A DNA stretch of 64,000 bases from Microbacterium sp. PM5 (lineage in GTDB: Bacteria; Actinomycetota; Actinomycetes; Actinomycetales; Microbacteriaceae), in the NCBI RefSeq assembly GCF_003293595.1, contig NZ_CP022162.1, positions 1,271,737 to 1,335,736 of the forward strand. The letters are read 5' to 3'. Each line of letters starts with the position of its first letter. The first letter of the stretch is position 1. The translations under genes and the position numbers were made by a program. The notes below the pieces were generated by a model that saw only the letters and a list, made by a program, of their open reading frames with translations, did no database searches and was not told the origin of the DNA. Positions 8,186-17,628 of the stretch are shown piece after piece.

Positions 8186-9265
8186 ATGGCACACGAGGAA
8201 GACGCACTCGAGCACGAGAGGGCTTCATGGAAGCCCTCCCCCGGGCTCGCCGTCGCCGTCCCCGACCCCGTGCAGAACCCGGGCCTCCCGCCCCACCGGG
8301 AGCGCATCACCGACAAGGACCCGGCGGCCATGCAGCGCGCCGTTCGCACGGTCTACACGCTGTTCTACCTCTCCCTCGCGGGCAGCATCTGGGCCGTCGC
8401 CGCCTACATGCTCTTCCCGATCGAGAGCGGTCAGATCGTCGACATCCGCCACAACAACCTGTTCATCGGGTTGGGCATCGCGCTCGCGCTCCTCGCAATC
8501 GGCATCGGTGCGATCCACTGGTCCAAGGCCGTGATGAGCGACAAGGAGCACATCGAGCCGCGTCACGCCACGCGCGGACGCGACGTGACGCGAGAGGGCG
8601 CCGTCGCCGTCTTCCGCGAGGCGAACGAGGAGTCCGGGTTCGGACGCCGCACCGCCATCCGCGGATCGCTGATCGCCGCTCTTGTCGCCTCGGTGCTTCC
8701 CGGCATCACCCTGTTCCGCGGTCTGGCGCCCGAGTCCAGCCCCGAGAACCCGATCGCCGGCGACCCGGTCGCCCTCCTCAGCCACACGATGTGGAAGAAG
8801 GGTGAGCGTCTCGCGCACGACCCCACCGGCGAGCCGATCCGTGCCGCCGACCTCACTCTGGGCTCCGCGGTGCACGTGATCCCCCAGTCTCTCGCCGAGC
8901 TCAGCCACAGCGATGGCTACCTCGAGGAGAAGGCGAAGGCGATCGTCCTGCTGATGAGGATGCTGCCCGAGCAGATCGTCGAAGCCGAAGACCGCAAGAG
9001 CTGGTCGTACAACGGCATCGTGGCGTACTCGAAGGTCTGCACGCACGTCGGCTGCCCGGTCGCGCTGTACGAGCAGCAGACCCACCACCTGCTCTGCCCC
9101 TGCCACCAGTCGCAGTTCGACGTGACCCACGGTGCCGCGGTGATCTTCGGACCGGCCGCTCGTCCGCTGCCGCAGCTGCCGATCACCGTTGACTCCGAGG
9201 GGTACCTCATCGCGCAGAGCGACTTCACCGAACCCGTCGGCCCGAGCTTCTGGGAGCGCCATTGA
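8186..9265 (+). CDS. qcrA: Cytochrome bc1 complex Rieske iron-sulfur subunit
   Basis: This is the Rieske protein of the quinol:cytochrome c reductase. The actinobacterial form is long with three N-terminal transmembrane helices, and these are visible at about residues 55-80, 90-112 and 153-175. The C-terminal domain has the [2Fe-2S] ligands in CTHVGC and CPCHQSQFD. From the ATG at 8186 the product is 359 residues. A GTG at 8150 would add 12 residues, and neither start has a convincing ribosome site. The stop overlaps the qcrB start by 4 nt (TTGA), indicating translational coupling. Confidence 0.93.
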   Translation: MAHEEDALEHERASWKPSPGLAVAVPDPVQNPGLPPHRERITDKDPAAMQRAVRTVYTLFYLSLAGSIWAVAAYMLFPIESGQIVDIRHNNLFIGLGIALALLAIGIGAIHWSKAVMSDKEHIEPRHATRGRDVTREGAVAVFREANEESGFGRRTAIRGSLIAALVASVLPGITLFRGLAPESSPENPIAGDPVALLSHTMWKKGERLAHDPTGEPIRAADLTLGSAVHVIPQSLAELSHSDGYLEEKAKAIVLLMRMLPEQIVEAEDRKSWSYNGIVAYSKVCTHVGCPVALYEQQTHHLLCPCHQSQFDVTHGAAVIFGPAARPLPQLPITVDSEGYLIAQSDFTEPVGPSFWERH

Positions 9266-11088
9266 GCACCGCGACTGTCACCGAGACAGGCCCTGACACC
9301 ACGCCTCAGACCTCCCGCGACGAGAAGCCGCTGGGCGGCCGCTTCGTCGCCGGCGCGGCGAACTACCTCGACGAGCGCACCAGCATCTCCGGTCTGGTCA
9401 AGGAGCTCGGTCGCAAGATCTTCCCGGACCACTGGTCCTTCATGCTCGGCGAGATCGCGCTGTGGAGTTTCGTCGTCGTCCTGCTGTCGGGAACGTTCCT
9501 GACGTTCTTCTTCCAGGCATCCATGGTCGAAACGCACTACGACGGGGCGTTCGTCCCGCTGCGCGGCGTCGAGATGTCTGCGGCTCTCGACTCGGCGCTG
9601 CGCCTGTCGTTCGACATCCGCGGCGGCCTGCTGGTGCGTCAGATCCACCACTGGGCTGCGCTGGTGTTCGTTGCCGGCATCGGCGTGCACATGCTCCGCG
9701 TGTTCTTCACGGGTGCGTTCCGCAAGCCGCGCGAGCTCAACTGGGTGATCGGCTTCATCCTCTTCATCCTCGCCATGGCCGAAGGCTTCACCGGCTACTC
9801 GCTGCCGGACGACCTGCTCTCGGGCAATGGCCTGCGCATCATCGACGGCATGGTCAAGGGCATTCCGGTGATCGGAACGTGGACCTCCTTCCTGCTGTTC
9901 GGCGGCGAGTTCCCGGGGACTCAGATCGTCGGGCGCCTCTACACGCTGCACATCCTGCTGCTGCCGGCCATCCTGGTGGCGCTGCTCGCCGTGCACCTCA
10001 TGCTCATGATCGTGAACAAGCACACCCAGTTCGCCGGTCCCGGCCGCACGAACAGCAATGTCGTGGGCTTCCCCATGGTCCCGGTCTACATGTCGAAGAT
10101 GGGCGGCTTCTTCTTCATCACGTTCGGCGTGATCGTCCTGATCGCCTCCCTGTTCACGATCAACCCGATCTGGAACTACGGTCCGTACGACCCGTCGCCG
10201 GTCTCGGCCGGTACGCAGCCCGACTGGTACATCGGGTTCGCCGACGGCGCGCTGCGTCTCGTGCCGCCGCACCTCGAGTTCGTTCTGTGGGACCGCACGT
10301 GGTCGTTCAACATCCTCATCCCGCTGACGGCTCTGGGCCTGTTCATCGTGATCGTGATGCTGTACCCGTTCATCGAGGCCTGGATCACGGGCGACAAGCG
10401 CGAGCACCACATCGCCCAGCGTCCGCGCAACGCCGCGACGCGCACCGCGATCGGTGCCGCCGGTGTGACGTTCTACGCGGTGCTGTGGGCCGCGGCATCC
10501 TCGGACATCATCGCCACCCACTTCTGGCTCACGATGGAAGGCGTCATCCACACGCTGCAGGCGCTGTTGTTCGTCGGACCGGTTCTCGCGTACTTCATCA
10601 CGAAGCGTCTGTGCATCGCGCTCCAGAAGAAGGACCGCGAGATCGCGCTGCACGGCTACGAGTCCGGCCGCATCGTCCGCCTTCCGGGCGGGGAGTACAT
10701 CGAGGTCCACCAGCCGGTCGACCAGTACGAGATCGTCAAGCTCGTCGACTTCGAGACGAACCAGCCGCTCGTGGTGCGTCCGAACGATCAGGGTCGCATC
10801 CCCTGGCACGAGAACTTCCGCGCCTCGCTGTCGCGCTGGTTCTTCGAGGACCGCCTCGCTCCGGTCACTCAGGCGGAGCTCGAGGAAGCGCGTGCCCACC
10901 AGCATCACACGCTGGATCACATCGCCGCTGAGGAGGATGCCGAGATCCAGGGCATGCACGAGCGGGCGGGAGTCGGCGACGCGCCGCACCACCCGATCGA
11001 CGATGGTCGCCAGAGCGAGACCGCCGTCCGCCCGTCGAATGTGATCGTCCCGGATGGCGACACGAAGGACGCGAAAGACAAGGACTGA
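9262..11088 (+). CDS. qcrB: Cytochrome bc1 complex cytochrome b subunit
   Basis: QcrB is the membrane core of the bc1 complex, oxidising menaquinol and carrying two b hemes. The 608-residue product has about nine hydrophobic helices. Heme ligand histidines are seen in RQIHHWAALVFVAGIGVHMLR and LHILLLPAILVALLAVHLML. The quinol-oxidation loop reads TQPDWYIGF, the actinobacterial PDWY variant of PEWY. A hydrophilic C-terminal tail of about 150 residues extends beyond classical cytochrome b. The start is TTG at 9262, overlapping the qcrA stop. A strong hairpin follows at 11110-11149. Confidence 0.95.
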   Translation: MSTATVTETGPDTTPQTSRDEKPLGGRFVAGAANYLDERTSISGLVKELGRKIFPDHWSFMLGEIALWSFVVVLLSGTFLTFFFQASMVETHYDGAFVPLRGVEMSAALDSALRLSFDIRGGLLVRQIHHWAALVFVAGIGVHMLRVFFTGAFRKPRELNWVIGFILFILAMAEGFTGYSLPDDLLSGNGLRIIDGMVKGIPVIGTWTSFLLFGGEFPGTQIVGRLYTLHILLLPAILVALLAVHLMLMIVNKHTQFAGPGRTNSNVVGFPMVPVYMSKMGGFFFITFGVIVLIASLFTINPIWNYGPYDPSPVSAGTQPDWYIGFADGALRLVPPHLEFVLWDRTWSFNILIPLTALGLFIVIVMLYPFIEAWITGDKREHHIAQRPRNAATRTAIGAAGVTFYAVLWAAASSDIIATHFWLTMEGVIHTLQALLFVGPVLAYFITKRLCIALQKKDREIALHGYESGRIVRLPGGEYIEVHQPVDQYEIVKLVDFETNQPLVVRPNDQGRIPWHENFRASLSRWFFEDRLAPVTQAELEEARAHQHHTLDHIAAEEDAEIQGMHERAGVGDAPHHPIDDGRQSETAVRPSNVIVPDGDTKDAKDKD

Positions 11089-11109
11089 CACCCGCTCAGG
11101 CTGGCAGTC

Positions 11110-11149
11110 AAGCGGCGAGGAGTGACCGTCCCGGTCCTCCTCGCCGCTT
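11110..11149 (+). terminator. Terminator hairpin of the ctaE-qcrCAB operon
   Basis: AAGCGGCGAGGA (11110-11121) pairs perfectly with TCCTCGCCGCTT (11138-11149). A smaller ACCG/CGGT stem lies inside the loop. It starts 22 nt after the qcrB stop. The downstream U-run is weak, as is common at this GC content. Confidence 0.75.
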
Positions 11150-11160
11150 CGTCGTTCGCG

Positions 11161-11166
11161 TAGCGT
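11161..11166 (+). promoter_or_regulatory. -10 element of the rhodanese gene (leaderless start)
   Basis: TAGCGT is followed by 6 nt and the ATG at 11173, directly downstream of the operon terminator. Confidence 0.5.
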
Positions 11167-11172
11167 CGAGCC

Positions 11173-11580
11173 ATGACTGACGCCCTCTCCTACTTCACCG
11201 GCAAACTCGCACACGAGACCGACGCCTCGGACGTCTACGCGGCTCAGCGCGACGGACAAGCCTTCGTACTCGTCGACGTGCGCGGCGCCGACGCCTGGGC
11301 CCAGGGCCATCCGGTGGGCGCCGTCCACATTCCCTACCGCGAGATCGCTGAGCGGGCTCCGACGGAGATCCCCCTGACGACGCCGGTGGTCGTGTACTGC
11401 TGGAGCCCCGGCTGCAATGCCGGCGCGAAGGGCGCCGTCGAGTTCGCTCGCCTGGGCTACTCCGTGAAGGAGATGATAGGAGGATACGAGTACTGGGTGC
11501 GCGAAGGGCTGCCCACCGAGAACGCTCAGGGTGCGCTCCCCCGCGTGTTCGACCCTCAGGTCATGTATGTGCGCCCGTGA
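11173..11580 (+). CDS. Rhodanese-like sulfurtransferase
   Basis: A single rhodanese domain of 135 residues, probably transferring sulfane sulfur to cyanide, thiols or a protein partner. The CDC25/rhodanese strand VLVDVRGADAWAQGHPVGAVHIP is followed by the active-site loop YCWSPGCNAGAKGA, so the catalytic Cys is present, with a second Cys five residues later. IGGYEYWVREG is the usual C-terminal helix. It has its own promoter between the terminator of qcrB and the convergent PP2C gene. The substrate is not inferable. The respiratory location may be coincidental, or the protein may supply sulfur for the nearby Fe-S proteins. Confidence 0.9.
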   Translation: MTDALSYFTGKLAHETDASDVYAAQRDGQAFVLVDVRGADAWAQGHPVGAVHIPYREIAERAPTEIPLTTPVVVYCWSPGCNAGAKGAVEFARLGYSVKEMIGGYEYWVREGLPTENAQGALPRVFDPQVMYVRP

Positions 11581-11615
11581 TCACTCCGCCTGCGCGGCAG
11601 CGTGACACCGGGGCT

Positions 11616-12410
11616 TCAGCCGGCGATCGGTTGCGCGTCTTCGCTGAAGCGCTCGGTGGCCGCTCCCGCGAAGACAACCCCACCGGCCGACGGAACCCCC
11701 GCGGCGACGTCTGCGACGACGGCGGTCACATTGTCGCGTGAGCCGGCCTGCAGGGCCGCCGCGACGATGATCTCCGCGGCATCCTGTTGCCCGTCGACGT
11801 CTCGCAGGATCTCACCGATCGCGTCGTCCGGCAGGTAGTCGCTGACACCGTCGCTGCACAGCAGCCAGCGGTCCCCGGCCACCGGCGTGTGCGCGGTCAC
11901 GCTGACCGTATCGGACGGCTCGCCGCGAAGCGAGGCGGTGATGATGTTGCGGCGCGGATGCGTCATCGCGTCGGATTCCGTCACCAGCCCCTGATCGACG
12001 AGCACCTGGACGAACGAGTCGTCACGGGTCTGACGCAGCAGTCGTCCCGAACGAAGAAGATAGCCTCGAGAGTCTCCCGTGTGCGCAAGAAGCACGGTCC
12101 CGCCATCACCGAACCAGATTCCCGTGAACGTGGTCGCCATACCCGCCAGCGAGGGATCCCGCCGCACGTGTGCGCCCAGATCCCAGTTGGCCACCCGCAG
12201 CCGAGTGGTCAGCTCTGCGGCATCGCCCGCTCGCCACCCTCCTGCGACCAGCCGATGGACGAGAGCCGCCGATGCGAGATCGCCGGCCGGGCCGCCGCCG
12301 ACACCGTCCGCGACGCCCGCGCCCCACGATGCGATGAACGCCGCATCCTGATTGACATCGCGAAACGGGCCGACGTCGCTGGAGACGCCGGCCCGAATCG
12401 AATGAGCCAT
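11616..12410 (-). CDS. PP2C-type serine/threonine phosphatase
   Basis: A metal-dependent PP2C protein phosphatase of 264 residues. Motifs are DVGPFRDVNQDAAF (motif I Arg and Asp), GVADGVGGGPAGD (motif II), TGDSRGYLL and LCSDGVSDYL near the C-terminus. No transmembrane segment is present, so it is a cytosolic catalytic domain. Such enzymes usually oppose PknA/PknB/PknL-type kinases, and a PASTA kinase lies at 51.9 kb. The gene begins 20 nt after the ctaF stop with no recognisable -10 of its own, so it is probably the last gene of the ctaC-ctaD-ctaF operon. The start is ATG 12410. The open frame upstream lies in ctaF DNA and is not protein-like. Confidence 0.9.
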   Translation of the reverse strand: MAHSIRAGVSSDVGPFRDVNQDAAFIASWGAGVADGVGGGPAGDLASAALVHRLVAGGWRAGDAAELTTRLRVANWDLGAHVRRDPSLAGMATTFTGIWFGDGGTVLLAHTGDSRGYLLRSGRLLRQTRDDSFVQVLVDQGLVTESDAMTHPRRNIITASLRGEPSDTVSVTAHTPVAGDRWLLCSDGVSDYLPDDAIGEILRDVDGQQDAAEIIVAAALQAGSRDNVTAVVADVAAGVPSAGGVVFAGAATERFSEDAQPIAG

Positions 12411-12430
12411 CACCGCAGAACCGGCACCGC

Positions 12431-12865
12431 TCAGCGCGCGAAGTACCCGCGGTAGTACTCGAAGACCCACCCGACGATGGCGACGACGAACACGCCGAGG
12501 CCGATCGGCAGCAGGAAGGTGCCGACTGCGAGACCCAGGATGCCGAGAGCCGCGGAGAACGCGAGCACCAGCGGCCACCACGACCACGGGCTGAACTCGC
12601 CCATCTCGGGATCGCCGTCATCGATGTCGGCCGTCAGGGAGTCCTCCGGCAGCTCGCCGCCCTGGGCGCGGTGCACGCGGTCGACGTAGAAGCCGATCAT
12701 CGCGGCCATGAACACCGTGAACAGCAGCGCGACGCTGCCGACCCACTCGATCGCGTGGAACCACTGCCGGTCGGAGTGCTCGATGATGTTCCACCCCGTG
12801 TACAGGGCGAAGCAGAGGAAGAAGAACCCGGACAGGATCCACCAGAGGTTGACGTTGGTCTTCAC
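12431..12865 (-). CDS. ctaF: Cytochrome c oxidase subunit IV (actinobacterial CtaF)
   Basis: This is the small actinobacteria-specific subunit IV of the aa3 oxidase. The 144 residues contain four hydrophobic segments: WWILSGFFFLCFALYTGWNII, a second at about residues 38-60, and a closely spaced pair near the C-terminus. A short acidic loop (SLTADIDDGDPEMGEF) precedes the pair. The GTG start abuts the ctaD stop with no gap, which implies tight coupling. The C-terminus VFEYYRGYFAR is family-typical. The assignment rests on topology, size and the invariable position next to ctaD. Confidence 0.9.
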   Translation of the reverse strand: MKTNVNLWWILSGFFFLCFALYTGWNIIEHSDRQWFHAIEWVGSVALLFTVFMAAMIGFYVDRVHRAQGGELPEDSLTADIDDGDPEMGEFSPWSWWPLVLAFSAALGILGLAVGTFLLPIGLGVFVVAIVGWVFEYYRGYFAR

Positions 12866-14629
12866 TTACTTGACCTTCCCCTCGGCCGTGTCCATGACGG
12901 GAGCATCGGGAGCGTCCTTCGCCGGACCGACACCGACCGGGAGCGCTGCTTCGGGGTGGTTGAGGTCGAAGGCAGGGCGCTCACTGCGAATGCGCGGAAT
13001 CGAGGTGAAGTTGTGACGCGGGGGCGGGCAGCTGGTGGCCCACTCGAGCGATCCGCCGTAGCCCCAGGGGTCGTTGACCGTGACCCGCGGCGCCTTGCGC
13101 GAGGTGATCCAGACGTTCAGGAAGAACGGGATCATCGAGGCACCCAGGATCATCGCTCCGATCGTGGACACCTGGTTCTGCCAGGTCCAGCCGTCCGCGG
13201 CCGAGTAGTCGGCGTAGCGGCGCACCATGCCGTCGACGCCCAGCCAGTGCTGGATGAGGAAGGTCATGTGGAAACCGATGAACAGCATCCAGAAATGGAC
13301 CATGCCGAGTCGCTCGTTCAGCATGCGCCCCGTCCACTTGGGCCACCAGAAATAGAACCCGGCGAACATCGCGAACACGACCGTGCCGAACACCACGTAG
13401 TGGAAGTGGGCGACGACGAAGTACGAGTCGGAGAGGTGGAAGTCCAGCGGCGGGGAGGCGAGGATGACACCGGTCAGACCACCGAAGACGAACGAGACGA
13501 GGAAGCCGAGCGAGAACACCATCGGCGTCTCGAAGGTCACCGAGCCGCGCCAGAGGGTTCCGATCCAGTTGAAGATCTTCACGCCCGTCGGCACCGCGAT
13601 GAGCATGGTCATGAGCGCGAAGAACGGTAGCAGCACCGAGCCGGTGACGTACATGTGGTGAGCCCACACCGAAACCGACAGCGCGGCGATGGCGATCGTG
13701 GCGTAGACCAGGGTCTTGTACCCGAAGATCGGCTTACGGCTGAACACCGGGAAGATCTCCGAGACGATGCCGAAGAACGGCAGCGCGATGATGTAGACCT
13801 CGGGGTGGCCGAAGAACCAGAACAGGTGCTGCCACAGCAGAACGCCACCGTTCGCCGGGTCGTAGATGTGGGCACCGAGCACGCGGTCGGCTGCCGCCGC
13901 AAGGATCGCCGCGGCGAGCACGGGGAACGCCATCAGAATGAGGATGCTCGTGACGAGGGTGTTCCACGAGAAGATCGGCAGACGCCACATCGTCATACCG
14001 GGCGCGCGCATGGTGATGATCGTGGTGATGAAGTTCACCGCGCCGAGGATGGTGCCGAAGCCAGACATGCCGAGTCCCAGCATCCAGAGGTTGCCACCGG
14101 CGCCGGGCGAGAACGACGCTCCCGCCAGGGGCTGATAGGCGAACCAACCGAACGCGGCCGCGCCCTGAGGAGTCAGGAAGCCGGCGACCGCGATCACCGA
14201 TCCGAAGATGAACAGCCACAGCGCGAACGCGTTCAGACGCGGGAACGCGACGTCCGGCGCGCCGATCTGCAACGGAAGGATCGCGTTGGCGAAGCCGGCG
14301 AACAGCGGCGTCGCGAACATCAGCAGCATGATCGTGCCGTGCATCGTGAAGAGCTGGTTGTACTGCTCCTTCGTCGGAAGGATCTGCATTCCCGGCTCGA
14401 ACAGCTCGGCGCGAATGATCAGCGCCATGACGCCGCCGAGCAGGAAGAAGATCACCGACGCGATGAGGTACATGTACCCGATCGTCTTGTGGTCCGTGGA
14501 GGTGATCCACTTGACGATGATGTTGCCCTTCTGTCCCACGCGCGTCGAGCTCATGAGAGCCGCCTGACGCGGGGGCAGCGTGGTCGGGCGCGCGGAAGTC
14601 TCGCCCTGGAGAGGAAGCGTGGTCGCCAT
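12866..14629 (-). CDS. ctaD: Cytochrome c oxidase subunit I (aa3 oxidase)
   Basis: Catalytic subunit of the heme-copper oxidase, reducing O2 to water at a heme a3-CuB centre. The 587-residue product has twelve or so helices and the family motifs. [14 protein letters not shown] opens the first helix and [11 protein letters not shown] carries a heme a ligand. [13 protein letters not shown] holds the CuB histidine, the cross-linked Tyr and the proton-channel Glu. AHHMYVTG and [11 protein letters not shown] carry the remaining CuB, a3 and a ligands. The ATG overlaps the ctaC stop by one base (TGATG). Confidence 0.97.
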   Translation of the reverse strand: MATTLPLQGETSARPTTLPPRQAALMSSTRVGQKGNIIVKWITSTDHKTIGYMYLIASVIFFLLGGVMALIIRAELFEPGMQILPTKEQYNQLFTMHGTIMLLMFATPLFAGFANAILPLQIGAPDVAFPRLNAFALWLFIFGSVIAVAGFLTPQGAAAFGWFAYQPLAGASFSPGAGGNLWMLGLGMSGFGTILGAVNFITTIITMRAPGMTMWRLPIFSWNTLVTSILILMAFPVLAAAILAAAADRVLGAHIYDPANGGVLLWQHLFWFFGHPEVYIIALPFFGIVSEIFPVFSRKPIFGYKTLVYATIAIAALSVSVWAHHMYVTGSVLLPFFALMTMLIAVPTGVKIFNWIGTLWRGSVTFETPMVFSLGFLVSFVFGGLTGVILASPPLDFHLSDSYFVVAHFHYVVFGTVVFAMFAGFYFWWPKWTGRMLNERLGMVHFWMLFIGFHMTFLIQHWLGVDGMVRRYADYSAADGWTWQNQVSTIGAMILGASMIPFFLNVWITSRKAPRVTVNDPWGYGGSLEWATSCPPPRHNFTSIPRIRSERPAFDLNHPEAALPVGVGPAKDAPDAPVMDTAEGKVK

Positions 14630-15534
14630 CAGTGTTGTCCCTCAGATTCGACGGGGGCTCCCGTGCCCGGGAAGTTCTGCAGCCGGTCGTAGGCCTTGTT
14701 GATGTCACCGGTCTGACCGGCGGCGCGCAGGCCTGCGAGGTACTGCTGGTACTCGGCCGGCTCGACGACCTTGACCTTGAAGAGCATCATCGAGTGGTAC
14801 TGGCCGCAGAGCTCGGCGCACTTGCCGTCGTATTCACCCACGCGTGTCGGGATGAACGACCAGTAGTTGTCCTTCCCGATGTACATGTCCTTCTTGTAGA
14901 GGAAGTCGACGATCCAGAAGGAGTGGATGACATCGCGGGAGGTCAGCTTGATCTTGACCTTCTCGTTGACCGGCAGAACAAGCGTCGGCAGGTCGCTTGT
15001 GATGTTTCCCTGGGCGTCGGTCTGGGCCTGAACACCCATGGTCCAGACGGCGTTGTCGCCGGCCTGGCAGTCGGCCTGGTCGTCGTTGTACTGGAAGTCC
15101 CAAGCCCACTGCTTGCCGATCGCCGTCACACAGACGTCGGGGTTGTCGTACTGGGTCTCGAGCACCGCCTGATCGCGCGCCGTGAAGGCGAAGAAACCGA
15201 GCACCAGGATCAACGGGACAACCGTGTAGAAGATCTCGACGGGCATGTTGTAACGAAGCTGCACCGGCAGGCCGCGCTGGCCGCGACGACGACGGTAGGC
15301 GATGGCAGCCCAGCCCATGAGCGCCCACGTGATCACACCGACGGCGAGCAGGACGATCCAGGAGTTGACCCAGAGACCCGACACCATCTCGGTGTGGTTG
15401 GTAGCCTGCGTGCCGTCGTCGGTGAAGCCCGGCAAGAAGCCGTTCAGCTCGGTGGGAGTGCATCCCGCGAGGGTGATCGCCGAGGCGATCCCGATCGGGA
15501 TGACGGCGAGCCGGAGTCGGCGTTTGACGCGCAC
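14629..15534 (-). CDS. ctaC: Cytochrome c oxidase subunit II (aa3 oxidase)
   Basis: Subunit II carries the CuA centre that takes electrons from the cytochrome bc1 diheme c subunit. From the GTG at 15534 it is 301 residues. It has a lipoprotein-type signal ending LAGC, two transmembrane helices, and a periplasm-side cupredoxin domain whose CuA site reads [12 protein letters not shown]. The start is set by GAAAGG placed 6 nt upstream. Longer in-frame starts lack this site. A candidate -10 lies at 15573-15578. It is first in the ctaC-ctaD-ctaF-PP2C operon. Confidence 0.95.
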   Translation of the reverse strand: MRVKRRLRLAVIPIGIASAITLAGCTPTELNGFLPGFTDDGTQATNHTEMVSGLWVNSWIVLLAVGVITWALMGWAAIAYRRRRGQRGLPVQLRYNMPVEIFYTVVPLILVLGFFAFTARDQAVLETQYDNPDVCVTAIGKQWAWDFQYNDDQADCQAGDNAVWTMGVQAQTDAQGNITSDLPTLVLPVNEKVKIKLTSRDVIHSFWIVDFLYKKDMYIGKDNYWSFIPTRVGEYDGKCAELCGQYHSMMLFKVKVVEPAEYQQYLAGLRAAGQTGDINKAYDRLQNFPGTGAPVESEGQH

Positions 15535-15572
15535 GGTGCACCTTTCGGGGTCATGAAGGTCGAACACCGTTC

Positions 15573-15578
15573 AGTCTA
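15573..15578 (-). promoter_or_regulatory. Candidate -10 of the ctaC operon
   Basis: TAGACT on the minus strand, with a TGAATC-like -35 about 16 nt further upstream. It predicts a leader of about 30 nt carrying the GAAAGG ribosome site. Confidence 0.45.
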
Positions 15579-15667
15579 AGGCAAGCTCCCACCCGATTCA
15601 GGCCATCCGCCCAGGATGTCTGCCACTATCGGAGGGGTTTTTCCCGCCTGATCAGCGACGCCCCGTC

Positions 15668-16039
15668 TCAGTGGAAGCTGTCGCCGCACGCGCAGCTGCC
15701 CGCGGCGTTCGGGTTGTCGATCGTGAAGCCCTGCTCGGAGATCGTGTCCTTGAAGTCGATCGTCGCGCCATCCAGGTACGGCACCGACATGTCGTCGACG
15801 ATGACCTCGACGCCGTCGAAGTCCACGGCCTGATCGCCGTCGAGGAAGCGCTCGTCGAAGTACAGCTGGTAGATCAGGCCCGAGCACCCACCGGGCTGCA
15901 CCGCGACCCGGAGGCGCAGGTCGTCGCGCCCCTCCTGCTGGAGCAGGTTCTTCACCTTCTCGGCCGCAGCGTCCGTGAGGAGAACGCCGTGCGCAGCCGT
16001 GGTGGCCTCGACGGGGGTGTTGGTGGCGATGTCGGTCAT
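15668..16039 (-). CDS. erpA: Iron-sulfur cluster insertion protein (HesB/IscA/ErpA type)
   Basis: An A-type Fe-S carrier of 123 residues. The three conserved cysteines appear as GGCSGLIYQ around residue 52 and the C-terminal CAC pair in GSCACGDSFH. It delivers clusters to apoproteins, plausibly including the neighbouring Rieske subunit. The ATG is preceded by GGAGAG at a good distance. A TAGAAT -10 candidate lies at 16098-16103. The equivalent mycobacterial gene (Rv2204c) sits in the same place near ctaC, supporting orthology. Confidence 0.92.
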   Translation of the reverse strand: MTDIATNTPVEATTAAHGVLLTDAAAEKVKNLLQQEGRDDLRLRVAVQPGGCSGLIYQLYFDERFLDGDQAVDFDGVEVIVDDMSVPYLDGATIDFKDTISEQGFTIDNPNAAGSCACGDSFH

Positions 16040-16097
16040 GGCACTCTCCGGAACCTCGTTGCGATCGAAGCCGTTATCAGACGGCGGGTCGTGCTCG

Positions 16098-16103
16098 ATT
16101 CTA
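16098..16103 (-). promoter_or_regulatory. Candidate -10 of erpA
   Basis: TAGAAT on the minus strand, about 58 nt upstream of the erpA ATG. It would give a normal leader with the GGAGAG ribosome site. Confidence 0.4.
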
Positions 16104-16162
16104 CGCGGCAGCGGGCGCCCCGGGCCGATGACGCCCGCGCGCCGACACAGCGGCGAGCCGTG

Positions 16163-17551
16163 TCACCCGCGATCGAGCTCCTCGAGCAGCAGAGCTTCGG
16201 ACACGAGTGCGCGGCGGAACGTGTCCAGGTGGAGCGACTCGTTCGGGCTGTGCGCCCGCGCATGCGGATCCTCCACGCCGGTCACCAGGATCTGCGCCCC
16301 CGGGAACTCGCGCACGAGATCCGCGATGAATGGGATCGATCCTCCGACGCCGATGTCGACCGGTTCGACGCCGTATCCCTCGCGCAGCGCGTCGCGCGCC
16401 GACGTCACCGCGGCCCCGGTGGTGTCGACCAGGAACGCATCGCCGCAGTCGACATCGCGGAAAGTCAGCTCCGCGCCGAACGGGGCGTGTGCGCGAAGGT
16501 GGGCCTCCAGCGCGGCGTAGGCCTCGCGGGCGGGCTGGCCGGGGGCCACCCGCATGCTGATCACGACGGAGACCTCGGGAGAGAGCGTGTTCGAGGCGTT
16601 CTTCACGCTTGGCGCATCGATGCCGGTGACGGTGATGGAGGGCTTGTTCCAGATGCGGCTGAGGATCGAGCCGCGTCCGATCGGGCTCACACCCTCGGGG
16701 AGCCCGGCCTCATCACGCAGGGTCTCCTCGGAGTAGTCGGGAGTCGATGCCTCGCGCTCGGTGAGCCCGGCGACGCAGACCGCACCATCGTCGTCCCACA
16801 TCGTGGCGAGCAGCTTCACGGTCGCCAGCATCGCATCGGGCACGGCACCGCCGAACATGCCGGAGTGGGAGGCGTGCTCCAGTGTGCGCACGGTCATCGT
16901 GAAGCGTGCGTTGCCACGCAGCGACACCGTGAGGGCCGGAGTTGTCGCATCCCAGTTGCCGGAATCGGCGACGACGATGACGTCCGCGCGCAGCGCGTCG
17001 GCGTTGTCGCTGAGAAACTGCGCGAAGGATGCCGAACCGGCTTCCTCTTCACCCTCGATGAAGAGGTTCACACCGAGGTCGACGTCGCCGCCGCACGCGT
17101 GGACGAGAGCGCGGAGGGCGCCGATGTGCGCCATGATCCCGGCCTTGTCGTCGGCGGCTCCGCGTCCGTAGAGGCGTCCACCGCGCACCGTCGGCTCGAA
17201 GGGCGGCGTCTCCCAGAGCGACTCGTCACCGACGGGCTGAACGTCGTGGTGGGCGTACAGCAGAATCGTCGGACGCCCGTTGCGCGCTGCGCGCGTGGCG
17301 AGCACCGCGGGCATCCCCTCCGCTCCCGTCTCGGGCACGATCGCGGTCTTCACCTCGACGCGCTCGAAGATGCCGAGCTGCTCGAGAAGCTCAGCCACCG
17401 TATCGGCGCTGCGTGCGACCTCGGCCCGATCGAAGCCGGGGAACGCCACCGACGGAATGCGCACGAGTCGCCCCAGATCGGCGAGGGCGGCGGGGACGGC
17501 CGCTTCGGCGGCATCGCGGACGGCGGTACGACGGGACAGCTCCGAGCTCAT
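16163..17551 (-). CDS. M20 family dipeptidase/metallopeptidase
   Basis: A zinc-dependent aminoacylase/carboxypeptidase-type enzyme of 462 residues. Metal and catalytic motifs are ILLYAHHDVQPVGD (first His and Asp), YGRGAADDKAGIMAH (bridging Asp), IEGEEEAGS (catalytic Glu pair), VVADSGNWD and a late HARAHSPNESLHLD (last His). The lid/dimerisation domain lies between about residues 205 and 320. M20 dipeptidases hydrolyse dipeptides or acylated amino acids, and the substrate here is unknown. The ATG at 17551 is chosen over an upstream extension because TAAGAT lies 7 nt before it. Confidence 0.92.
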   Translation of the reverse strand: MSSELSRRTAVRDAAEAAVPAALADLGRLVRIPSVAFPGFDRAEVARSADTVAELLEQLGIFERVEVKTAIVPETGAEGMPAVLATRAARNGRPTILLYAHHDVQPVGDESLWETPPFEPTVRGGRLYGRGAADDKAGIMAHIGALRALVHACGGDVDLGVNLFIEGEEEAGSASFAQFLSDNADALRADVIVVADSGNWDATTPALTVSLRGNARFTMTVRTLEHASHSGMFGGAVPDAMLATVKLLATMWDDDGAVCVAGLTEREASTPDYSEETLRDEAGLPEGVSPIGRGSILSRIWNKPSITVTGIDAPSVKNASNTLSPEVSVVISMRVAPGQPAREAYAALEAHLRAHAPFGAELTFRDVDCGDAFLVDTTGAAVTSARDALREGYGVEPVDIGVGGSIPFIADLVREFPGAQILVTGVEDPHARAHSPNESLHLDTFRRALVSEALLLEELDRG

Positions 17552-17556
17552 GCGGG

Positions 17557-17564
17557 TAATCTTA
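17557..17564. promoter_or_regulatory. Overlapping divergent -10 elements
   Basis: The 8-nt TAATCTTA reads as TAATCT on the plus strand (17557-17562, towards the DUF3043 gene) and TAAGAT on the minus strand (17559-17564, towards the dipeptidase). RNA polymerase could not occupy both at once. Confidence 0.35.
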
Positions 17565-17628
17565 GAGCGCAGCTGCCGCGCGTTCCCGCGCGTGCGCACC
17601 ACCCGTGATGACAACGAGGATCCACACC

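Noticed and set aside
8917..11328. Long minus-strand open frame opposite qcrA-qcrB
   Set aside because: Low-complexity Arg/Glu/Asp/Val composition with no motif. The plus strand carries unmistakable bc1 subunits.
15588..15667. GGAGGGGTTTTTCCCGCC as an erpA terminator
   Set aside because: The stem is short and imperfect and no U-run follows on the minus strand. Support is too weak for a terminator call.
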